Shown here: positions 32,001 through 46,800 of the stretch, piece after piece
How the letters are laid out: every line of letters begins with the position of its first letter
Position numbering within the stretch: position 1 is the stretch's first letter
From: Bugulina stolonifera
Taxonomy: Eukaryota > Bryozoa > Gymnolaemata > Cheilostomatida > Bugulidae
Assembly: GCA_935421135.1 (NCBI GenBank)
Contig: OW285196.1
Coordinates: 434,001-498,000 of the forward strand
Length of the DNA: 64,000 nt
Reading direction: 5' to 3'
Position numbers and translations under genes: made by a program
Notes under the pieces: model-generated
What the model was told of the DNA's origin: nothing
The model's input: only the letters and a program-made list of their open reading frames with translations
Databases searched by the model: none

Positions 32001-34329
32001 CATTCTATGCATAGAATACATAGATTGCATTCTATGCATTCGATGCATATAATACATTTTATGCATAGAATGCATAGAATACATTGATCACATAGAATGC
32101 ATTCTATGCACTGAATGCATAGAATGCATAGGAAGCATAGAGTGCATTCTATGCATTTTATGAATTCTATGCGTTCTATGTAGTGTATGCATTGCATAGA
32201 ACACATAGATTGCATTCTATGCACACTAAGCATTCCATGTACTCTATGCATTCTATGTATTCTATGCATTCGATGCATATAATACATTTTATGCATAGAA
32301 TGCATAGAATACATTCATCACATAGAATGCATTCTATGCACTGAATGCATAGAATGCATAGGGTGCATAGAGTGCATTCTATGCATTTTATGAATTCTAG
32401 GCATTCTATGTAGTCTATGCATTGCATAGAACACATAGATTGCATTCTATGCGCTCTATGCATTCCATGTAATCTATGCATGATATGTATTCTATGCATT
32501 CGATGCATCTAATACATTTTATGCAAAGAATGCATAGAATACATTGATCACATAGAATGCATTCTATGCATTCTATACATTCTATGCATAAAATCCATAG
32601 AAGACATAGAAGACATAGAATGCATAGAATGCGTTCCATGTAATCTATGCACTCTATGCATAGAATACATAGATTGCATTCTATGCATTCGATGCATAGA
32701 ATACATAGAAGACATAGAAGACATAGAAGACATAGAAGACATAGAATGCATTCTGTGCAATCTATGCACTCTATGCATAGAATACATAAATTGCATTCTA
32801 TGCATTCTATGCATAGAATACATATAATTCTAATTCTATAGAATACATAGATTGCATTCTATGCACCCTATGCGTTCCATGTAAATTATGCATTCTATGC
32901 ATATCTATGCATAGAATACATAGATTCCATTCTATGCATTCTATGCACTCTATGCATACAATACATAGATTGGATTCTATGCATTCGATGCATAGAATAC
33001 ATAGAATACATTGAATACATAGCAGGCATTGTATGTTTTCAATGTATTTTATTCATTCTATCCATAGAATACATACATGTAGGTTGCATTCCATGCCTAG
33101 AATATCTTGATCACATAGAATGCATTCTATGCACTTTATGCATTCCATGTAATCTATGCGTTCTATGCATAGAATACATAGATTGCATTTTATGCATTCT
33201 ATGCATAGAATACATAGAAGACATAGAAGACATAGAAGACATAGAATGCATTCTGTGCAATCTATGCACTCTATGCATAGTATACATAAATTGCATTCTA
33301 TGCATTCTATGCATAGAATACATAGAATATATAGAATTCTATATCTTCCATGTATTCTATGCATTCTGTGCATAGAATACATAGAATACATAGATTGCAT
33401 TCTATGCACTCTATGCATTCCATGTATTCTACGCACTCTATGTATTCTATTCATTCGATGCATAGAATACATTTTATGCATAGAATACAAAGAATACATT
33501 GAATACGTAGAAGGCATTGTATGTAATCAATGTAGTTTATGCATTCTATGCATAGAATACATAGATTGCATTCTATGCATAGAATACATTGATCGCATAG
33601 AATGAGTTCTATGCGCTCTATGCATTCCATGTAATCTATGCGTTCTATGCATAGAATACATAGATTGCATTCTATGCATTCAATGCATATAATACATTTT
33701 ATGCATAGAATGCATAGAATACATTGATCACATAGAATGCATTCTATGCGCTGAATGCATAGAATGCATAGGAAGCATAGAGTGCATTCTATGCATTTTA
33801 TGAATTCTATGCGTTCTATGTAGTCTATGCTTTGCATAGAACACATAGATTGCATTCTATGCACACTATGCATTCCATGTACTCTATGCATTCTATGTAT
33901 TCTATGCATTCGATGCATATAATACATTTTATGCATAGAACGCATAGAATACATTGATCACATAGAATGCATTCTATGCACTGAATGCATAGAATGCATA
34001 GGGTGCATAGAGTGCATTCTATGCGTTTTATGAATTCTAGGCATTCTATGTAGTCTATGCATTGCATAGAACACATAGATTGCATTCTATGCACTCTATG
34101 CATTCCATGTAATCTATGCATGATATGTATTCTATGCATTCGATGCATCTAATACATTTTATGCAAAGAATGCATAGAATACATTGATCACATAGAATGC
34201 ATTCTATGCATTATATACATTCTATGCATAAAATCCATAGAAGACATAGAAGACATAGAATGCATAGAATGCGTTCCATGTAATCTATGCACTCTATGCA
34301 TAGAATACATAGATTGCATTCTATGCATT
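26012..34329. repeat. 8.3-kb block D, the template-like unit for the 4.74-kb copies
   Basis: Landmarks at 26316, 27227, 29011, 29523 and 30016 recur at offsets of 8,300-8,318 bp in the following block. The first 4.7 kb (to about 30.75 kb) is the part amplified downstream. The remaining 3.6 kb (30.75-34.3 kb) is found again after 43.8 kb at offsets of 13,050-13,357 bp. A short local repeat of CATTCTAGGCACTGAATG occurs twice near 27550. Confidence 0.75.
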
Positions 34330-37300
34330 CTATGCATAGAATACATATAATTCTAATTCTATAGAATACATAGATTGCATTCTATGCACCCTATGCATTC
34401 CATGTAAATTATGCATTCTATGCATATCTATGCATAGAATACATAGATTGCATTCTATGCATTCTATGCACTCTATGCATACAATACATAGATTGGATTC
34501 TATGCATTCGATGCATAGAATACATAGAATACATTGAATAAATAGCAGGCATTGTATGTTTTCATGGTATTTTATGCATTCTATGCATAGAATACATACA
34601 TGTAGATTGCATTCCATGCCTAGAATATCTTGATCACATAGAATGCATTCTATGCACTTTATGCATTCCATGTAATCTATGCGTTCTATGCATAGAATAC
34701 ATAGATTGCATTCTATGCATTCTATGCATAGAATACATAGAAGACATAGAAGACATAGAAGACATAGAAGACATAGAAGACATAGAAGACATAGAATGCA
34801 TAGAATGCGTTCCATGTAATCTATGCACTCTATGCATAGAATACATAGATTGCATTCTATGCATTCGATGCATAGAATACAAAGAATACATTGAATACAT
34901 AGAAGGCATTGTATGTAATCAATGTAATTTATGCATTCTATGCATAGAATACATAGATTGCATTCTATGCATAGAATACATTGATCACATAGAATGAATT
35001 CTATGCACTCTATGCATTCCATGTAATCTATGCGTTCTATTCATAGAATACATAGATTGCATTCTATGCATTCGATGCATATAATACATTTTATGCATAG
35101 AATGCATAGAATACATTGATCACATAGAATGCATTCTATGCACTGAATGCATAGAATGCATAGGAAGCATAGAGTGCATTCTATGCATTTTATGAATTCT
35201 ATGCGTTCTATGTAGTCTATGCATTGCATAGAACACATAGATTGCATTCTATCCACTCTATGCATTCCATGTAATCTATGCATGATATGTATTCTATGCA
35301 TTCGATGCATATAATACATTTTATGCATAGAATGCATAGAATACATTGATCACATAGAATGCATTCTATGCATTCTTTACATTCTATGCATAAAATCCAT
35401 AGAATACATAGAAGACATAGAATGCATAGAATGCGTTCCATGTAATCTATGCACTCTATGCATAGAATACATAGATTGCATTCTATGCATTCGATGCATA
35501 GAATACATAAAATACATTGAATACATAGAAGGCATTGTATGTAATCAATGTATTTTGTGCATTCTATGCATAGAATACATAGATTGCATTCTATGCACTT
35601 TATGCATTCCATGTAATCTATGCGTTCTATGCATAGAATACATAGATTGCATTCTATGCATTCTATGCATAGAATACATAGAAGACATAGAAGACATAGA
35701 ATGCATTCTGTGCAATCTATGCACTCTATGCATAAAATACATAAATTGCATTCTATGCACTCTATGCATTCCATGTATTCTATGCATTCTATGTATTCTA
35801 TTCATTCGATGCATAGAATACATTTTATGCATAGAATGCATAAAATACATTGATCACATAGAATGCATTCTAGGCACTGAATGCATTCTAGGCACTGAAT
35901 GCATAGAATGCATAGGATGCATAGAGTGCATTCTATGGATTTTATGAATTCTATGCATTCTATGCACTCTATGCATTCCATGTAATCTATGCATTCTATG
36001 TATTCTATGCATTCGATGCATATAATACATTTTATGCATAGAATGCATAGATTACATTGATCACATAGAATGCATTCTATGCACTCTATGCATTCCATGT
36101 AATCTATGCGTTCTATGCATAGAATACATAGATTGCATTCTATGCATTCTATGCATAGAATACATAGAATACATAGAAGACATAGAAGACATAGAAGACA
36201 TAGAAGACATAGAATGCATTCTGTGTAATCTATGCACTCTATGCATAGAATACATAAATTGCATTCTATGCATTCTATGCATGGAATACATATAATTCTA
36301 TATCTTCCATGTATTTTATGCATTCTACGCATAGAATACATAGAAGACATCGGAGACATAGAAGACATAGAATGCATTCTGTGCAATCTATGCACTCTAT
36401 GCATAGAATACATAGATTGCATTCTATGCATCGAATACATATAATACATAGATTGCATTCTATGCATAGAATATCTTGATCACATAGAATGCATTCTATG
36501 CACTTTATGCATTCCATGTAATCTATGCGTTCTATGCATAGAATACATAGATTGCATTCTATGCATTCTATGCATAGAATACATAGAAGACATAGAAGAC
36601 ATAGAAGACATAGAATGCATTCTGTGCAATCTATGCACTCTATGCATAGAATACATAAATTGCATTCTATGCATTCTATGCATAGAATACATATAATTCT
36701 AATTCTATAGAATACATAGATTGCATTCTATGCACCCTATGCATTCCATGTAAATTATGCATTCTATGCATATCTATGCATAGAATACATAGATTGCATT
36801 CTATGCATTCTATGCACTCTATGCATACAATACATAGATTGGATTCTATGCATTCGATGCATAGAATACATAGAATACATTGAATACATAGCAGGCATTG
36901 TATGTTTTCAATGTATTTTATGCATTCTATGCATAGAATACATACATGTAGATTGCATTCCATGCCTAGAATATCTTGATCACATAGAATGCATTCTATG
37001 CACTTTATGCATTCCATGTAATCTATGCGTTCTATGCATAGAATACATAGATTGCATTCTATGCATTCTATGCATAGAATACATAGAAGACATAGAAGAC
37101 ATAGAAGACATAGAATGCATTCTGTGCAATCTATGCATAGTATACATAAATTGCATTCTATGCATTCTATGCATAGAATACATAGAATACATAGAATTCT
37201 ATATCTTCCATGTGTTCTATGCATTCTGTGCATAGAATACATAGAATACATAGATTGCATTCTATGCACTCTATGCATTCCATGTATTCTACGCACTCTA

Positions 37301-39070
37301 TGTATTCTATTCATTCGATGCATAGAATACATTTTATGCATAGAATGCATAGAATACATTGATCACATAGAATGCATTCTATGCACTGAATGCATAGAAC
37401 GCATAGGATGCATAGAGTGCATTCTATGCATTTTATTAATTCTATGCATTCTATGTAGTCTATGCATTGCATAGAACACATAGATTGCATTCTATGCACT
37501 CTATGCATTCCATGTATTCTACGCACTCTATGTATTCTATTCATTCGATGCATAGAATACATTTTATGCATAGAATGCATAGAATACATTGATCACATAG
37601 AATGCATTCTATGCACTGAATGCATAGAATGCATAGGGTGCATAGAGTGCATTCTATGCGTTTTATGAATTCTAGGCATTCTATGTAGTCTATGCATTGC
37701 ATAGAACACATAGATTGCATTCTATGCACTCTATGCATTCCATGTAATCTATGCATGATATGTATTCTATGCATTCGATGCATCTAATACATTTTATGCA
37801 AAGAATGCATAGAATACATTGATCACATAGAATGCATTCTATGCATTCTATACATTCTATGCATAAAATCCATAGAAGACATAGAAGACATAGAATGCAT
37901 AGAATGCGTTCCATGTAATCTATGCACTCTATGCATAGAATACATAGATTGCATTCTATGCATTCGATGCATAGAATACATAGAATACATTGAATACATA
38001 GAAGGCATTGTATGTAATCAATGTATTTTGTGCATTCTATGCATAGAATACATAGATTGCATTCTATGCACCCTATGCATTCCATGTAAATTATGCATTC
38101 TATGCATATTTATGCATAGAATACATAGATTGCATTCTATGCATTCTATGCACTCTATGCATACAATACATAGATTGGATTCTATGCATTCGATGCATAG
38201 AATACATAGAATACATTGAATACATAGCAGGCATTGTATGTTTTCAATGTATTTTATGCATTCTATGCATAGAATACATACATGTAGATTGCATTCCATG
38301 CCTAGAATATCTTGATCACATAGAATGCATTCTATGCACTTTATGCATTCCATGTAATCTATGCGTTCTATGCATAGAATACATAGATTGCATTATATGC
38401 ATTCTATGCATAGAATACATAGAAGACATAGAAGACATAGAATGCATTCTGTGCAATCTACGCACTCTATGCATAGTATACATAAATTGCATTCTATGCA
38501 TTCTATGCATAGAATACATAGAATTCTATATCTTCCATGTATTCTATGCACTCTGTGCATAGAATACATAGAATACATAGATTGCATTCTATGCACTCTA
38601 TGCATTCCATGTATTCTACGCACTCTATGTATTCTATTCATTTGATGCATAGAATACATTTTATGCATAGAATACATTTTATGCATAGAATGCATAGAAT
38701 ACATTGATTACATAGAATGCATTCTATGCACTGAATGCATAGAACGCATAGGATGCATAGAGTGCATTCTATGCATTTTATGAATTCTATGCATTCTATG
38801 TAGTCTATGCATTGCATAGAACACATAGATTGCATTCTATGCACTCTATGCATTCCATGTAATCTATGCATTCTATGTATTCTATGCATTCGATGCATAT
38901 AATATATTTTATGCATAGAATGCATAGAATACATTGATCACATAGAATGCATTCTATGCATTCTATACATTATATGCATAAAATCCATAGAAGACATAGA
39001 ATGCATAGAATGCGTTCCATGTAATCTATGCACTCTATGCATAGAATACATAGATTGCATTCTATGCATT
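34330..39070. repeat. 4,741-bp tandem repeat, copy E1
   Basis: Copy E1 matches 39071-43811 at a constant offset of 4,741 bp throughout. It shares with E2, against block D, several derived features: AGAATACATAGAAGAC near 35401 instead of a second AGACATAGA, GCATATTTATGC near 38105, loss of a CACTCTATG unit near 37135, and an extra 18 bp (a repeated AATACATTTTATGCATAG) near 38660. The exact endpoints cannot be fixed within repeats; 4,741 bp is the copy-to-copy distance. Confidence 0.85.
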
Positions 39071-42000
39071 CTATGCATAGAATACATATAATTCTAATTC
39101 TATAGAATACATAGATTGCATTCTATGCACCCTATGCATTCCATGTAAATTATGCATTCTATGCATATCTATGCATAGAATACATAGATTGCATTCTATG
39201 CATTCTATGCACTCTATGCATACAATACATAGATTGGATTCTATGCATTCGATGCATAGAATACATAGAATACATTGAATAAATAGCAGGCATTGTATGT
39301 TTTCATGGTATTTTATGCATTCTATGCATAGAATACATACATGTAGATTGCATTCCATGCCTAGAATATCTTGATCACATAGAATGCATTCTATGCACTT
39401 TATGCATTCCATGTAATCTATGCGTTCTATGCATAGAATACATAGATTGCATTCTATGCATTCTATGCATAGAATACATAGAAGACATAGAAGACATAGA
39501 AGACATAGAAGACATAGAAGACATAGAAGACATAGAATGCATAGAATGCGTTCCATGTAATCTATGCACTCTATGCATAGAATACATAGATTGCATTCTA
39601 TGCATTCGATGCATAGAATACAAAGAATACATTGAATACATAGAAGGCATTGTATGTAATCAATGTAATTTATGCATTCTATGCATAGAATACATAGATT
39701 GCATTCTATGCATAGAATACATTGATCACATAGAATGAATTCTATGCACTCTATGCATTCCATGTAATCTATGCGTTCTATTCATAGAATACATAGATTG
39801 CATTCTATGCATTCGATGCATATAATACATTTTATGCATAGAATGCATAGAATACATTGATCACATAGAATGCATTCTATGCACTGAATGCATAGAATGC
39901 ATAGGAAGCATAGAGTGCATTCTATGCATTTTATGAATTCTATGCGTTCTATGTAGTCTATGCATTGCATAGAACACATAGATTGCATTCTATCCACTCT
40001 ATGCATTCCATGTAATCTATGCATGATATGTATTCTATGCATTCGATGCATATAATACATTTTATGCATAGAATGCATAGAATACATTGATCACATAGAA
40101 TGCATTCTATGCATTCTTTACATTCTATGCATAAAATCCATAGAATACATAGAAGACATAGAATGCATAGAATGCGTTCCATGTAATCTATGCACTCTAT
40201 GCATAGAATACATAGATTGCATTCTATGCATTCGATGCATAGAATACATAAAATACATTGAATACATAGAAGGCATTGTATGTAATCAATGTATTTTGTG
40301 CATTCTATGCATAGAATACATAGATTGCATTCTATGCACTTTATGCATTCCATGTAATCTATGCGTTCTATGCATAGAATACATAGATTGCATTCTATGC
40401 ATTCTATGCATAGAATACATAGAAGACATAGAAGACATAGAATGCATTCTGTGCAATCTATGCACTCTATGCATAAAATACATAAATTGCATTCTATGCA
40501 CTCTATGCATTCCATGTATTCTATGCATTCTATGTATTCTATTCATTCGATGCATAGAATACATTTTATGCATAGAATGCATAAAATACATTGATCACAT
40601 AGAATGCATTCTAGGCACTGAATGCATTCTAGGCACTGAATGCATAGAATGCATAGGATGCATAGAGTGCATTCTATGGATTTTATGAATTCTATGCATT
40701 CTATGCACTCTATGCATTCCATGTAATCTATGCATTCTATGTATTCTATGCATTCGATGCATATAATACATTTTATGCATAGAATGCATAGATTACATTG
40801 ATCACATAGAATGCATTCTATGCACTCTATGCATTCCATGTAATCTATGCGTTCTATGCATAGAATACATAGATTGCATTCTATGCATTCTATGCATAGA
40901 ATACATAGAATACATAGAAGACATAGAAGACATAGAAGACATAGAAGACATAGAATGCATTCTGTGTAATCTATGCACTCTATGCATAGAATACATAAAT
41001 TGCATTCTATGCATTCTATGCATGGAATACATATAATTCTATATCTTCCATGTATTTTATGCATTCTACGCATAGAATACATAGAAGACATCGGAGACAT
41101 AGAAGACATAGAATGCATTCTGTGCAATCTATGCACTCTATGCATAGAATACATAGATTGCATTCTATGCATCGAATACATATAATACATAGATTGCATT
41201 CTATGCATAGAATATCTTGATCACATAGAATGCATTCTATGCACTTTATGCATTCCATGTAATCTATGCGTTCTATGCATAGAATACATAGATTGCATTC
41301 TATGCATTCTATGCATAGAATACATAGAAGACATAGAAGACATAGAAGACATAGAATGCATTCTGTGCAATCTATGCACTCTATGCATAGAATACATAAA
41401 TTGCATTCTATGCATTCTATGCATAGAATACATATAATTCTAATTCTATAGAATACATAGATTGCATTCTATGCACCCTATGCATTCCATGTAAATTATG
41501 CATTCTATGCATATCTATGCATAGAATACATAGATTGCATTCTATGCATTCTATGCACTCTATGCATACAATACATAGATTGGATTCTATGCATTCGATG
41601 CATAGAATACATAGAATACATTGAATACATAGCAGGCATTGTATGTTTTCAATGTATTTTATGCATTCTATGCATAGAATACATACATGTAGATTGCATT
41701 CCATGCCTAGAATATCTTGATCACATAGAATGCATTCTATGCACTTTATGCATTCCATGTAATCTATGCGTTCTATGCATAGAATACATAGATTGCATTC
41801 TATGCATTCTATGCATAGAATACATAGAAGACATAGAAGACATAGAAGACATAGAATGCATTCTGTGCAATCTATGCATAGTATACATAAATTGCATTCT
41901 ATGCATTCTATGCATAGAATACATAGAATACATAGAATTCTATATCTTCCATGTGTTCTATGCATTCTGTGCATAGAATACATAGAATACATAGATTGCA

Positions 42001-43811
42001 TTCTATGCACTCTATGCATTCCATGTATTCTACGCACTCTATGTATTCTATTCATTCGATGCATAGAATACATTTTATGCATAGAATGCATAGAATACAT
42101 TGATCACATAGAATGCATTCTATGCACTGAATGCATAGAACGCATAGGATGCATAGAGTGCATTCTATGCATTTTATTAATTCTATGCATTCTATGTAGT
42201 CTATGCATTGCATAGAACACATAGATTGCATTCTATGCACTCTATGCATTCCATGTATTCTACGCACTCTATGTATTCTATTCATTCGATGCATAGAATA
42301 CATTTTATGCATAGAATGCATAGAATACATTGATCACATAGAATGCATTCTATGCACTGAATGCATAGAATGCATAGGGTGCATAGAGTGCATTCTATGC
42401 GTTTTATGAATTCTAGGCATTCTATGTAGTCTATGCATTGCATAGAACACATAGATTGCATTCTATGCACTCTATGCATTCCATGTAATCTATGCATGAT
42501 ATGTATTCTATGCATTCGATGCATCTAATACATTTTATGCAAAGAATGCATAGAATACATTGATCACATAGAATGCATTCTATGCATTCTATACATTCTA
42601 TGCATAAAATCCATAGAAGACATAGAAGACATAGAATGCATAGAATGCGTTCCATGTAATCTATGCACTCTATGCATAGAATACATAGATTGCATTCTAT
42701 GCATTCGATGCATAGAATACATAGAATACATTGAATACATAGAAGGCATTGTATGTAATCAATGTATTTTGTGCATTCTATGCATAGAATACATAGATTG
42801 CATTCTATGCACCCTATGCATTCCATGTAAATTATGCATTCTATGCATATTTATGCATAGAATACATAGATTGCATTCTATGCATTCTATGCACTCTATG
42901 CATACAATACATAGATTGGATTCTATGCATTCGATGCATAGAATACATAGAATACATTGAATACATAGCAGGCATTGTATGTTTTCAATGTATTTTATGC
43001 ATTCTATGCATAGAATACATACATGTAGATTGCATTCCATGCCTAGAATATCTTGATCACATAGAATGCATTCTATGCACTTTATGCATTCCATGTAATC
43101 TATGCGTTCTATGCATAGAATACATAGATTGCATTATATGCATTCTATGCATAGAATACATAGAAGACATAGAAGACATAGAATGCATTCTGTGCAATCT
43201 ACGCACTCTATGCATAGTATACATAAATTGCATTCTATGCATTCTATGCATAGAATACATAGAATTCTATATCTTCCATGTATTCTATGCACTCTGTGCA
43301 TAGAATACATAGAATACATAGATTGCATTCTATGCACTCTATGCATTCCATGTATTCTACGCACTCTATGTATTCTATTCATTTGATGCATAGAATACAT
43401 TTTATGCATAGAATACATTTTATGCATAGAATGCATAGAATACATTGATTACATAGAATGCATTCTATGCACTGAATGCATAGAACGCATAGGATGCATA
43501 GAGTGCATTCTATGCATTTTATGAATTCTATGCATTCTATGTAGTCTATGCATTGCATAGAACACATAGATTGCATTCTATGCACTCTATGCATTCCATG
43601 TAATCTATGCATTCTATGTATTCTATGCATTCGATGCATATAATATATTTTATGCATAGAATGCATAGAATACATTGATCACATAGAATGCATTCTATGC
43701 ATTCTATACATTATATGCATAAAATCCATAGAAGACATAGAATGCATAGAATGCGTTCCATGTAATCTATGCACTCTATGCATAGAATACATGGATTGCA
43801 TTCTATGCATT
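39071..43811. repeat. 4,741-bp tandem repeat, copy E2
   Basis: I found no difference from E1 at any point compared along the block, including all shared derived variants. The match ends near 43790, where ACATGGATTGC follows the 30.75-kb version instead. An identical adjacent pair this long means either a very recent unequal exchange or an assembly duplication; sequence alone cannot separate these. Confidence 0.85.
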
Positions 43812-46800
43812 CGATGCATAGAATACAAAGAATACATTGAATACGTAGAAGGCATTGTATGTAATCAATGTAATTTATGCATTCTATGCATAGAATACAT
43901 AGATTGCATTCTATGCATAGAATACATTGATCACATAGAATGAATTCTATGCACTCTATGCATTCCATGTAATCTATGCGTTCTATGCATAGAATACATA
44001 GATTGCATTCTATGCATTCGATGCATATAATACATTTTATGCATAGAATGCATAGAATACATTGATCACATAGAATGCATTCTATGCACTGAATGCATAG
44101 AATGCATAGGAAGCATAGAGTGCATTCTATGTATTTTATGAATTCTATGCGTTCTATGTAGTCTATGCATTGCATAGAACACATAGATTGCATTCTATGC
44201 ACACTATGCATTCCATGTAATCTATGCATTCTATGTATTCTATGCATTCGATGCATCTAATACATTTTATGCATAGAATGCATAGCATACATTGATCACA
44301 TAGAATGCATTCTATGCATTCTATACATTCTATGCATAAAATCCATAGAAGACATAGAAGACATAGAATGCATAGAATGCGTTCCATGTAATCTATGCAC
44401 TCTATGCATAGAATACATAGATTGCATTCTATGCATTCGATGCATAGAATACATAGAATACATTGAATACATAGAAGGCATTGTATGTAATCAATGTATT
44501 TTATGCATTCTATGCATAGAATACATAGATTGCATTCTATGCATAGAATACATTGATCACATAGAATGCATTCTATGCACTCTATGCATTCCATGTAATC
44601 TATGCGTTCTATGCATAGAATACATAGATTGCATTCTATGCATTCTATGCATAGAATACATAGCAGACATAGAAGACATAGAAGACATAGAAGACATAGA
44701 ATGGATTCTGTGCAATCTATGCACTATATGCATAGAATACATAAATTGCATTCTATGCATTCTATGCATAGAATACATATAATTCTATATCTTCCATGTA
44801 TTATATGCATTCTGTGCATAGAAGACATAGAATACATAGATTGCATTCTATGCATTTTATGAATTCTATGCATTCTATGTAGTCTATGTGTTGCATAGAA
44901 CACATAGATTGCATTCTATGCACTCTATGCATTCCATGTAATCGATGCATTCTATGTATTCTATGCATTCGATGCATATAATACATTTTATGCATAGAAT
45001 GCATAGAATACGTTGATCACATAGAATGCATTCTATGCACTGAATACATATAAGACATAGAAGACAAAGAAGACATAGAAGACATAGAAGACATTGAATG
45101 CATTCTGTGCAATCTATGCACTCTATGCATAGAATACATAGATTGCATTCTATGCATTCTATGCATTCCATGTAATCTATGCATTCTATGTATTCTATGC
45201 ATTCGATGCATATAATACATTTTATGCATAGAATGCATAGAATACATTGATCACATAGAATGCATTCTATGCATAGAATACATAGATTGCATTCTATGCA
45301 TTCGATGCATATAATACATTTTATGCATAGAATGCATAGAATACATTGATCACATAGAATGCATTCTATGCACTGAATGCATAGAATGCATAGGAAGCAT
45401 AGAGTGCATTCCATGCATTTTATGAATTCTATGCGTTCTATGTAGTGTATGCATTGCATAGAACACATAGATTGCATTCTATGCACACTAAGCATTCCAT
45501 GTACTCTATGCATTCTATGTATTCTATGCATTCGATGCATATAATACATTTTATGCATAGAATGCATAGAATACATTGATCACATAGAATGCATTCTATG
45601 CACTGAATGCATAGAATGCATAGGGTGCATAGAGTGCATTCTATGCATTTTATGAATTCTAGGCATTCTATGTAGTCTATGCATTGCATAGAACACATAG
45701 ATTGCATTCTATGCACTCTATGCATTCCATGTAATCTATGCATGATATGTATTCTATGCATTCGATGCATCTAATACATTTTATGCAAAGAATGCATAGA
45801 ATACATTGATCACATAGAATGCATTCTATGCACTGAATGCATAGAATGCATAGGAAGCATAGAGTGCATTCTATGTATTTTATGAATTCTATGCGTTCTA
45901 TGTAGTCTATGCATTGCATAGAACACATAGATTGCATTCTATGCACACTATGCATTCCATGTAATCTATGCATTCTATGTATTCTATGCATTCGATGCAT
46001 CTAATACATTTTATGCATAGAATGCATAGCATACATTGATCACATAGAATGCATTCTATGCATTCTATACATTCTATGCATAAAATCCATAGAAGACATA
46101 GAAGACATAGAATGCATAGAATGCGTTCCATGTAATCTATGCACTCTATGCATAGAATACATAGATTGCATTCTATGCATTCGATGCATAGAATACATAG
46201 AATACATTGAATACATAGAAGGCATTGTATGTAATCAATGTATTTTATGCATTCTATGCATAGAATACATAGATTGCATTCTATGCATAGAATACATTGA
46301 TCACATAGAATGCATTCTATGCACTCTATGCATTCCATGTAATCTATGCGTTCTATGCATAGAATACATAGATTGCATTCTATGCATTCTATGCATAGAA
46401 TACATAGCAGACATAGAAGACATAGAAGACATAGAATGGATTCTGTGCAATCTATGCACTATATGCATAGAATACATAAATTGCATTCTATGCATTCTAT
46501 GCATAGAATACATATAATTCTATATCTTCCATGTATTATATGCATTCTGTGCATAGAAGACATAGAATACATAGATTGCATTCTATGCATTTTATGAATT
46601 CTATGCATTCTATGTAGTCTATGTGTTGCATAGAACACATAGATTGCATTCTATGCACTCTATGCATTCCATGTAATCGATGCATTCTATGTATTCTATG
46701 CATTCGATGCATATAATACATTTTATGCATAGAATGCATAGAATACGTTGATCACATAGAATGCATTCTATGCACTGAATACATAGAAGACATAGAAGAC

